Assembly: GCF_024807945.1 (NCBI RefSeq)
Contig: NZ_JANUFD010000002.1
Span: forward strand, 186,001-250,000
Reading direction: 5' to 3'
Origin: Pseudomonas sp. JUb42
GTDB taxonomy: Bacteria; Pseudomonadota; Gammaproteobacteria; Pseudomonadales; Pseudomonadaceae
DNA length: 64,000 nt
Shown: positions 1-8,400 of the stretch, in pieces
Layout: the number at the start of each line of letters is the position of its first letter
Numbering within the stretch: position 1 is the stretch's first letter
Made by a program: the position numbers and the translations under genes
The notes under the pieces: model-generated
Seen by the model: the letters and a program-made list of their open reading frames with translations, nothing else
Told to the model about the DNA's origin: nothing
Databases searched by the model: none

Positions 1-809
1 AACAAGACGGCGGCAGAGTAATCCTGGTCGACATCATCCGGAATCAAATACGGATAATCATCAGGGGGCGTCCCGCCAGCCCTGCTGTCGACCGTACTGA
101 TAAGTAGCAATACCGCACCGTCGCCATGGCTGTCAGCATGGGGATCACTGGAACCCTGAGGATTGGCCTGTGTTCGAAGTTCGAAGGACTGCGGTGGCAT
201 GAATGTATCGGTACCGCCCTCGATACGTCCCAATACCCAAATACGTTTTTCAGGTGGCAAGGCATTGAATATTGCCCTGAACAAACGCCCGCCTTCCTGT
301 TGTTCTTGCTCGGTCGGGCCAAAGGTCAACCGAAAATTGTCACTGTGCTGCAAATCCAGATAGATCCGCCCATCGCTTTCGACGATACCCGCTACCTCGG
401 CAAGATTCAGATCCAGGAATAACTTCGGCCCTTGCAAGGGATCAATCTCAACGACCCTTTCCACCAGCCAGTTGCCGAACTCACGCTTCATCGTTAGCTG
501 GACGCCAGCCATGATCAAACAGGCCAGTGTCGCCCTGGTATTATTCGAAGTGGCCTGTTCGAAAGACAGACGCGGTGCATCCAGCAGAAAGTCATGGATA
601 TATTCCTTCCATTGATCATGGACGACCTGCACGGCATCAGTGATGGGCGACAAATAGGCCTCACTGGAAAAACGCGCAATATAGTCCTGAAGCAACAGGC
701 CATTAATCTTGCGGCGGTCCATAACAGCAATGATATCCCAGCCCCACATCACTTCGCTCTGCGGGTTTTTCATCCAGCCCAGAATACCCTGCAAAGAATT
801 GTCGGCCAT
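1..809 (-). CDS. TULIP/P47-like protein, tandem paralogue (3' end beyond window)
   Basis: This open frame starts at the ATG at 809, behind a strong AGGAGGTGA ribosome site, and runs off the window after 269 codons. Its translation follows the N-terminal 270 residues of the next gene upstream (853-3267) almost without gaps, and by eye about half the positions are identical. Shared blocks are VMWGWD.IA near residue 20, LLLQ.YIARF, LLDAPRLSFE, DIDPLQGPKLFLDL-like, ESDGRIYLDLQ and YLIPDD. The early GWD followed by an N-x-LL helix resembles Clostridium P47/OrfX TULIP (tubular lipid-binding) proteins; I infer this from recall. No signal peptide is visible. It is the third gene of a minus-strand operon, 43 nt behind its paralogue. 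Its C-terminus, possibly Ig-like as in the paralogue, cannot be seen. Confidence 0.8.
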   Translation of the reverse strand, partial: MADNSLQGILGWMKNPQSEVMWGWDIIAVMDRRKINGLLLQDYIARFSSEAYLSPITDAVQVVHDQWKEYIHDFLLDAPRLSFEQATSNNTRATLACLIMAGVQLTMKREFGNWLVERVVEIDPLQGPKLFLDLNLAEVAGIVESDGRIYLDLQHSDNFRLTFGPTEQEQQEGGRLFRAIFNALPPEKRIWVLGRIEGGTDTFMPPQSFELRTQANPQGSSDPHADSHGDGAVLLLISTVDSRAGGTPPDDYPYLIPDDVDQDYSAAVL

Positions 810-852
810 GACATCACCTCCTGGCGATCCCGATGGATATAAATAAGCGTCG

Positions 853-3267
853 TTAATTTCCTGGCGCAGCCTTCATCAGCTCAAGTTCCGCAGGGAACCC
901 ATCCAGCGGCAGCGGCAAAATAATATGCCCCTCAACAATGCCGATCACAGCCGTGTCCCATTTCGCGAAGATCAATACAAAACGGTCGACAGCCTGCGGA
1001 TCGGCGATATAAAGTCCATAACCTTCCTCATCGCGGGTGATCGAGCCAGGACCTCCCATTGGCAAACTCCATTCGGCAGTTCTGTGTCCATTCAAGTTCG
1101 CCTCCAATCGCAGTTGGCCGGAGGGAAGGGGCGTCTGTTCCGTCAGGGGTTTTAACTTGAGCATTGGCGCTTTCTGGCTTGCCAGGACCCATACCGATTT
1201 TTTTACTCCCGTGACGGTATGGGTGACCTCTATCTCATCAAGCACATAGGTTTTAACCGGCTCCACCGGTGCCGGTGCAGCCACGTAACGGCGATTGCCC
1301 TCAGGCAGCTCAATAGGATCGAACCAGCCACTCTCACCTTCCACCGGGTTCTTTATTTCCCAGTCCAGCTCCCCGCCGCCCAGCGCACCCGCCTTCAACT
1401 CCACAGAACCGCCAGCGTCACATCGTTGAATCAATGGATTGACCGTCAACTCATTGACCAGCACCGTCACCAGCGCCGAGCTGCTATAACCGCTGGCGCT
1501 ATCAGTGGCAGTGACCCGCACCCGGACAAAACGCCCTTCAATGGCACTCGCGGCTGGGGCCTGATAAAGCCCGCTTGACGCATTAATATCGCCGATATCA
1601 CCGATCTGATCTGGTAAAGCCGCCACTGTCCAGATCAGGCCGTTCACAGCCGGCTCGGTGCTGAACTGCTGACTGCCGCCGACAGCCATAAGGGGTTGCA
1701 GCGGGCTGATCTGAAAACTGGTACGGGTCGGGTTGATACGACCAAAAAAGCCGATATCTCGAGGTGCGCGAATAATATCTCCCTCAAGGGCTTTTCCGAA
1801 GTTGAGTCGAATATGCTTTTGTATGAATGGATCAACAGTAGCCGCTACCGAAAAATCTAACCTTAAGGCAAGCTCTATAACCGTTCTTACAAGGACATCA
1901 TGAAACATCGCATAGGCAATCCCTGCAGCGATGGGTATGAACACCTCTTTCCAGACATCACTTGTCCCTGCCCCCTTGCCAGCTTCAATAATTTCAGTGT
2001 GCTTTTCGACTGAAAAAGCGGTACAACGAAGAAGTACAGGCTCTACACCATTGTCGACAAGCTCATAGGCCGCACGAAGGGTAAGTACATAGAGGACATT
2101 CTGCGTCGTAGCCTCATGTCCCTCAGCAGAAAAGGTAGTGGGGACTACCGCCCTCGTTTGCCACTCCATTACAGCTGACAATTCACTGTCGTTCCACCGA
2201 ATTACAAGAGGATGGCTGCTATCAGCAGGCAATGTAAACTCACCCACCTCAACTTTAACCAAGAAGACAGGATCATTGGGATCAATGGGATTAACAGGTA
2301 CTGGATACTGCCACGCGGCAACAGTGAGCAGACCGCTCTTTGCGGTCGCCGATATTAAATGTCCGCCCTCATCATAGTCATACGCAAAATCATGACTATT
2401 AATAATATCGGCGACACTGTCTAACAGTATTCCCAAACTTCCTCTTTCCCGACCAAATAACACTGTTGCGGAATAATCGCCGCCCGCATCATCCGGAATC
2501 AAATATCGGTAATCATCTGCGGGAATCGCTCCGGCCTTGCCCCCAACCATGCATATAAAAATCAGAATTGCACCGTCACCAAAGCTGGGAGCACGCGGGT
2601 CACGAGACGCCTGGTCACTGGCATCTGTCCTGAGTTTAAAGAACTGTGGTCGCATGACTTCATCAGCACCAGGCTCGATACGTCCCATGACCCATATCTG
2701 TTGATCCGGATCCAGTTCATTGAATTTTTCCTGGAAAAATTTTCCTCCCATCGCCTGTTCATTCTCAGACTCTCCAATTGTCAACCTGAAATTGTCACTA
2801 TCCTGCAAGTCCAGGTATATGCGCCCGTCACTTTCGACATTACCTGGGACATTGATGAGATCCAAGTCGAGGAATAATTTCGGCCCCTGCAGCGGGTCAA
2901 TATCAACCACCCTCTCCGCCAGCCAGACGTTAACCTCGTACTTCATAGTCACCTGGGTACCGCCAAGAATGGTGCACGTTAACTTCGCCTTGGAATTGCT
3001 AATATCGGCATTTTCAAACGACAGGCGTGGCGCATCCAGAATAAAATGGTGAAAATGCTCTTGCCAATTGCCTGCAACCACTGGCACTTCCCCGGAGACC
3101 GGCTCAAAGTATGAATTATTGGTAAAGCGGGCAATGTACTCTTGCAATAACAGGATATTGGTTTTATCACGACTTATTGCAGCAATTGCATCCCAACCCC
3201 ACATCACCTTATAAATGTCCGCCTCCCTCATCCATCTCAACAAGTCTTCCAATGAATAACCGGCCAT
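853..3267 (-). CDS. TULIP/P47-like protein with C-terminal Ig-like domains
   Basis: An 804-residue protein. I chose the ATG at 3267 because GGAGGG lies 7 nt upstream; the longer frame from 3285 has no such site. Residues about 1-110 carry VMWGWDAIAAISRDKTN and a following beta-rich stretch, resembling the start of P47/OrfX proteins of botulinum-type clusters, which have the TULIP lipid-binding fold. A middle region (to about 530) is beta-rich without a family I recognise. Residues about 550-800 look like bacterial Ig-like modules, including an SGLYQAP-type motif and repeated V-x-V-x-A/V strands. No signal peptide or membrane segment is seen. The gene sits 45 nt after an Ig-repeat gene and 43 nt before its own paralogue. 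Codons around 1750-2450 are AT-richer than in flanking genes, which suggests acquisition. Function is unknown; the P47 assignment is moderate. Confidence 0.75.
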   Translation of the reverse strand: MAGYSLEDLLRWMREADIYKVMWGWDAIAAISRDKTNILLLQEYIARFTNNSYFEPVSGEVPVVAGNWQEHFHHFILDAPRLSFENADISNSKAKLTCTILGGTQVTMKYEVNVWLAERVVDIDPLQGPKLFLDLDLINVPGNVESDGRIYLDLQDSDNFRLTIGESENEQAMGGKFFQEKFNELDPDQQIWVMGRIEPGADEVMRPQFFKLRTDASDQASRDPRAPSFGDGAILIFICMVGGKAGAIPADDYRYLIPDDAGGDYSATVLFGRERGSLGILLDSVADIINSHDFAYDYDEGGHLISATAKSGLLTVAAWQYPVPVNPIDPNDPVFLVKVEVGEFTLPADSSHPLVIRWNDSELSAVMEWQTRAVVPTTFSAEGHEATTQNVLYVLTLRAAYELVDNGVEPVLLRCTAFSVEKHTEIIEAGKGAGTSDVWKEVFIPIAAGIAYAMFHDVLVRTVIELALRLDFSVAATVDPFIQKHIRLNFGKALEGDIIRAPRDIGFFGRINPTRTSFQISPLQPLMAVGGSQQFSTEPAVNGLIWTVAALPDQIGDIGDINASSGLYQAPAASAIEGRFVRVRVTATDSASGYSSSALVTVLVNELTVNPLIQRCDAGGSVELKAGALGGGELDWEIKNPVEGESGWFDPIELPEGNRRYVAAPAPVEPVKTYVLDEIEVTHTVTGVKKSVWVLASQKAPMLKLKPLTEQTPLPSGQLRLEANLNGHRTAEWSLPMGGPGSITRDEEGYGLYIADPQAVDRFVLIFAKWDTAVIGIVEGHIILPLPLDGFPAELELMKAAPGN

Positions 3268-3312
3268 GACACGACCCTCCGCCAAAATATGATAATTAAC
3301 TACAGACCCACG

Positions 3313-5094
3313 TTATTGCCGCAGCACTATATTGATGTTGGGGAACGGCCGGTAATCGTTGCCGTCGTCAAAGCTGGTTTCTACCGTTACTCTGAATTGG
3401 TGGTTGAGTGTCAGGCCGCCCAGGAAAGCCCTGGTCAACTTGACCGATAAACGTCCTTCGAAAAACTCGTCCTCGGTTACCCTCTCGGCAGCACCGATAC
3501 GCATATCCTCGGTGCCATTTCCGTCAGTGGCCGGCAAGCCGGCAGCCCTGATTCGAACGCGCTGACCTTCTGCCATAAAAGACCAGGAGGCCAACTCCAG
3601 CACAGCGCCTGCCTCGGGGACCTGTGCCAGGGAAATCTCGTTGTTTTGCGCAGGTGGCTGCCTGAACTGAATGGTCGGCCAACCGCTTTCCATGGGTGTC
3701 ACTTGCAAATCGAAGACGCTCGAAGAACCGCCAGCCCCTCCAAGGGGAGTAACCCGGTAGTAAACCCTCACGTGCTTGCCCATGTTGGCCGGCACCGCAG
3801 CACCCGGAATAAAAAAACGCCTGGAATCGGCCAGCGAAGGATCGGCGACATGGCTGCCGGTGCTGCCAAAGCCGTCCCAGTGCATTTGCACGGTATCGTC
3901 CGCACCTATGACCGCCTCGTCCGGAACGCGGATGTATACGCCATTGATCACATTGCCCGCAGGAATCGTCCCCTCGCCTTCGCCTACAACAGTTGCGCGC
4001 TCGACAATGGGGAACGGCAGGTTCAGGGGCTTGCGCAGCATCACGGAAAAGGGCTGCGATGTGCCCGCATGACCGACTCTGGCGAACTGATACACCAGCT
4101 CCAGAGACTTGCCGTTGTTGGCCGATAACCAGGCGGAGTCGAGGGTAAATTGCAGCACCTGGCTGGCGATGGTTGTCGGGTCGACCCGCAGGGTTTTAAC
4201 CTCGCGGGTGTCGGCGCTCGCATACAAGACCACGTCATCGTCGACCTGGATGCCGGGGTAAAGCTCGACTTGCACCTTGATACCGGCGGGGTAGGCCTCC
4301 GGGTCCAGCTCGCCACCGCTGAAGTCCTTGATGGTCGGGGCAGGCAATAACGCCGCAGAGGGGCTGACGACTTCCAGTCTCTGGGTTGCCGACTCAGTGG
4401 TCGAAGTGGGGTCGGCATATTCGATGGCGTAGCGCACAAACGCATGGCCGTCAGCGATGAACATGAAGTTGGTGTACTCGATCGACCACTCAATGGGCTG
4501 CCCTACCTCGGCCTCGGTCAGGGGATTGCCTTCGAAAACCGTGGCAAACTTGCTGCCGTCGGCAAAGTACAGATCCAGCTGCAGCGTCACCTTGTCCCCT
4601 GCCTGCATGGCGCGGTATGGCGGGGTCACGAACGTCACATCGCTAATTCCGGTCAAACCAGGATCAATATTCAGGGCATGGGACTCCCGGCATTGTGGCA
4701 CCGCCAGAGCGCTCGCCGACGTATCCCGCTTGCCGATGTAAAAGAACCGGCGCAGCGATTCTTCACCCCTGTCATCCGGCTGGTTGGTGTCTTCCATCAC
4801 GTAGGAATAGAACACCCAGCCCTGATCCAGCGCCCTGAGCAATGCATTCTCGATGTCTACCGGCATACCCTTGACAGGGTCCAGATTTCCATCGACCTCG
4901 GTCAACGTGTCGACATAGTCCTCCGCTTGCCCCTGCGCACCGCAACCCCACCAACGCGCCCAGAAGCGGTCGCCGACCTTTATTCCCGGATAGTCAACAT
5001 AAGTACGCAGGTCGGCATTGCCCAACTCATCCATATCGATATAGTTGGCCGGTTTAAGATCCGGAACCTGAGGCGGTGGCAAAGCGAATGCCAT
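3313..5094 (-). CDS. Ig-like repeat protein, first gene of the P47-like operon
   Basis: A 593-residue protein starting at the ATG at 5094 behind AGGAGTT. It is made of tandem beta-sandwich-like modules of roughly 110-130 residues. Each has a [V/I]xVPxxxxxxxxD.V.[V/L].W core, a GSH or similar turn, a [F/Y].[I/V]P strand and a GK.V.VYY.V strand. The last about 120 residues (from SGWPTIQF) match the C-terminus of the protein at 16146-17612 (SGWPTVQC, then WSFMA.GQ.V.[I/V]...GL), so the two share a C-terminal domain. There is no signal peptide, lipobox or membrane helix, so the route out of the cell, if any, is not evident. It leads a minus-strand operon with two P47-like genes and has a lux-box-like element 136 nt upstream (5231-5250). 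Function is unknown. Confidence 0.8.
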   Translation of the reverse strand: MAFALPPPQVPDLKPANYIDMDELGNADLRTYVDYPGIKVGDRFWARWWGCGAQGQAEDYVDTLTEVDGNLDPVKGMPVDIENALLRALDQGWVFYSYVMEDTNQPDDRGEESLRRFFYIGKRDTSASALAVPQCRESHALNIDPGLTGISDVTFVTPPYRAMQAGDKVTLQLDLYFADGSKFATVFEGNPLTEAEVGQPIEWSIEYTNFMFIADGHAFVRYAIEYADPTSTTESATQRLEVVSPSAALLPAPTIKDFSGGELDPEAYPAGIKVQVELYPGIQVDDDVVLYASADTREVKTLRVDPTTIASQVLQFTLDSAWLSANNGKSLELVYQFARVGHAGTSQPFSVMLRKPLNLPFPIVERATVVGEGEGTIPAGNVINGVYIRVPDEAVIGADDTVQMHWDGFGSTGSHVADPSLADSRRFFIPGAAVPANMGKHVRVYYRVTPLGGAGGSSSVFDLQVTPMESGWPTIQFRQPPAQNNEISLAQVPEAGAVLELASWSFMAEGQRVRIRAAGLPATDGNGTEDMRIGAAERVTEDEFFEGRLSVKLTRAFLGGLTLNHQFRVTVETSFDDGNDYRPFPNINIVLRQ

Positions 5095-5435
5095 GAATAT
5101 AACTCCTGCCTGATTTTATAGTGCCATCAATTAGTTCGATAACACGCTGTATCCATTGAACTACCGCATGTCACAGCCAAATACACCTTCGCTGCCTGAC
5201 CTATTGTTACGCGCTCAGACAGTGCGTGCCTACTAGCAGAACTACTAGGTTGCCAAGTGCCCACCGACTGTTATCGTGTATCAGAGATGCCGCGCCAATA
5301 AAGCCATCACCGGGTGGTTATCCCCTTTGGCACTAGAGAACATATTTTGATCATCAATAAAGTATTGACACGCTTGCGACGTTATCGACAAAGCGCTTGT
5401 AATTGTTCCGTTATTATTCACTCGAGGTCTAACCC
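5095..5435. promoter_or_regulatory. Divergent control region between the Ig/P47 operon and the Rhs gene
   Basis: This 341-bp gap separates the minus-strand operon (start 5094) from the plus-strand Rhs gene (start 5436). It holds the lux-box-like element at 5231-5250. Toward the minus-strand operon, TAACAATA lies about 21 nt past the box. Toward Rhs, TATCGT lies 21 nt past it (5272-5277). A separate -35-like TTGACA is at 5365-5370, but no convincing -10 follows at normal spacing. No gene is seen here. Confidence 0.5.
5231..5250. promoter_or_regulatory. lux-box-like operator, copy A
   Basis: A 20-bp imperfect inverted repeat. Read on the minus strand it is ACCTAGTA-GTTC-TGCTAGTA. It matches the copies at 17699-17718 and 22526-22545 at 16 of 20 positions each. 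Its size and symmetry are those of LuxR-family boxes (compare the phz box ACTACAAGATCTGGTAGT). It lies between two divergent genes and could serve both. Confidence 0.6.
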
Positions 5436-8400
5436 ATGACCACTTCAACCTCCGTACATTCCAACGCGCTTAATTTCATGAGTTGCTTGAACAGCGGTGT
5501 CGACCCGCGCACCGGCCTCTATAACGTGTCAATCAACTTGCCTGACCTGCTCGGCAATGATCTGCGCGGCCCCGGCCTGGCTCTGGGAATGGCCTATAGC
5601 CCGCTCAATACACAGGATAGCGGCTACGGTCTGGGATGGAGCCTGCAACTGTCGCAGTACGACATCGGCAGCAAGATACTGTCCCTGAGCACCGGCGAAA
5701 CCTACAAGGTGACAGACGACAACGGCATTCAATTGAAAATGGAGGAACAGAAACTCGACAGCTTCCGTTTTTACAGACAGGACGACCGCCATTTTCGCGT
5801 AGTGCACAAGTCGGGGATGGTGGAAATCCTGGAAATACGCGGCAGCATAGAAAATCGCGTGGCGTTGCCGGTGCAGATCTATGCGGCCTCCGGGCACAGG
5901 CTCGACCTGGATTATCAGGCGTTCAGCAGCACCCGGCAGATCCTGCGCTCGGTCACGGATGAACTGGGCCAGACGCTCATGAGTCTGAAGCGCGAAGGCT
6001 ACTCCATCGAAGTACTGCTGCACCCCTTCTCCGGCCCCGAGGGCGGGCCACTGGCGCGTTTCGTCATGTCTCTGAGCACCTCCGATTACCGGGTCAGCCG
6101 GATTACCCTGCCCACCGAGAACGAGGCATCCTGGCGCTTCACCTACGACTTCGAGCAGGACAACCAACTCTGCATCAAGGAAGTCCACACCCCCACCGGT
6201 GCACGCGAAGAGATCTGGTATCTGGACACCGGGCATGAGTTCCCGGACAGCAGCGGGCTGATGCCGCTGCCACGGGTCACCCGCCACATCATTTACCCAG
6301 GCCTTGAACAACCCGCCGTTGATGTGCGCTACACCTATGGCAACAACCAGAACCGTCGGTACAACTTTCTCGGCGCGGGCCTGAGTATTACCTGGGACAA
6401 CGACGGCCTGGACAATCTCTACAAACACTATACGAGTGACTATGACTACGTCTGCACCGAAAGCCTGTGGGTAGGTGGCGTTGATGGCGAGGTGGTGCGC
6501 AGCATCGAACGCACCTTCAATCGCCTGCATCTGCAGACCCTGGAAGTCACCACCCAGAACAACAACGTGCAGACCGTGGAAACCACCTACAACATCGAGT
6601 CGGGAAAACCTTATAAAGATCAGCCCAGCGATTGCCAGATGCCCAGGGAAATCAAGACCACCTGGCGCGAGGAAGGCACCAATCGCATCCGCAGCGAAAC
6701 CGTCAGCAATACCTACGACCGCCATGGCAACCCGCTGACCCACACCCGCGCTGACGGCATTGTCGAGACCAGTACCTGGTACCCGGCAGAGGGCGGCGAT
6801 GGCTGCCCGGAGGACCCCGAAGGCTTTGTCCGGCAACTCAAGGACAAAACCACCAGCCCCGCCCCATCGGCTCAGGGCGGCGCCCCCACGCTCTGTACCC
6901 GTTATCGATATAGCGCGCTGCCAGCGCTGGAGCAAAGCCCGCTGTCGCAATGGCTGGTGCCGCTCAGCGAGACCCTGGTGCAACTGGATGCCGAATCTGG
7001 CGAGTCGCAATTGCAACAGATCCGCATGGAGTATTTCGACCTGCCCGATCAGCCGCTCCTGCACGGGCACGTTCAACGCCGGACCAGCACCCTCAACGGC
7101 CAATCCACCATCAGCACCTACGACTACGCCACGTTGCTCAGCCCGCAACTCGGTGTACAGGTGCTGGAGGCCACTGAAACCCTGAGCACCGATTTCGACA
7201 ACGTGAGCAGCACCGTGCTGCGCCAAAAATCGTTGTTTAACGGCCAGGACCTGCTGATCGAAGCGCAAGGCGTGAAAACCCGCTATGAGTACGACGCGCT
7301 CAATCGGCTGGTGCGCGAGACCGTGGCACCGGATACCGAATTCGTGGCCAGCCGCCAGTATCAATACTTGCTCTGCGCCAATGCCGGAGAAACGGCCGAG
7401 CAGGTGCTGATCAATGCACGCAACGTCACCACCCGCACCGTGGTCGATGGCCTTGGCCGGGCAGTTTTCGCAGAAAGCGATCACGTTGACGAGGCCAGTC
7501 CCGGTCGGTTCAGGCAAACCTATGCCGCGCGCTATAACAGCTGGAATAACCTGCAAGAGGAAACGGTCCATGACTGGCTGGAAGGCCAGGAGCTGGCCCT
7601 GTCCAGCCACTATGCCTACGACGATTGGGGCCAGCGATGCTGTGTGACCGATGCCAGCGGTGTCGAGAGCCATCAGGACCTCGACCCCATCGGTACGTTT
7701 GAATCCGGTCCGATACTACGCACGTGGCTGCAAAATACCGGCGAGTCCCCTACCGTCAGCGGTCGCAGCGAAGCCTGGCTGAACCTGTTCGGCAAGACCG
7801 ATCGAGTCATGAGCCTGACAGCGGACAACGCAGTGCTCGGCACCCAGACGTACCTGTATGACGGCCTGGGCCGCTGCACCGAACAAAGCGACGAGTTGCG
7901 TCACGTCACAACGTTCAGCTATGACGCCTGGTCGCGCCTGGTCAGCAGCACGCTGCCCGACCGCAGCGTCGTCAGCCGTGACTACGCCCTCCACAGCAGC
8001 GCTGAGTTACCGACGGCCCTGAACGTTCTATTCTCCGATGGCGTTACCCGGATCCTGGCCGGGGAGCAGGAGTTTGATGGGCTGCAACGCCTGACCCGGG
8101 TCAAGGTCGGCCCGCGCAGCGAGGGCTACGCCTATGATGGCGATCGATCTCAAGTCAAAAGCCGGACCACCGCCGCCGGTGACACCCTCGAATTCGACTA
8201 CAACCTGTTGCTCACTGATCAGCCCGTAGCAAGCCGTGCACCGGACGAAAGCGCCGAATTCAACTACGACCGCACCAGCGCGCGCCTGACCCGTGCCAGC
8301 AACGAACAGGGCGTGCGCACTTACGACTACGACTCGCTCAACCGCTTGCGCAGCGAAAGCTGGCGCGACAAGCAGGACGAGGTCTGGCAAACCCTGTATG

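Noticed and set aside
5529..7673. 714-codon open frame antisense to the Rhs gene
   Set aside because: It mirrors the codon structure of the Rhs frame (GC-rich third positions), has no family motif, and the Rhs frame is clearly the real one.
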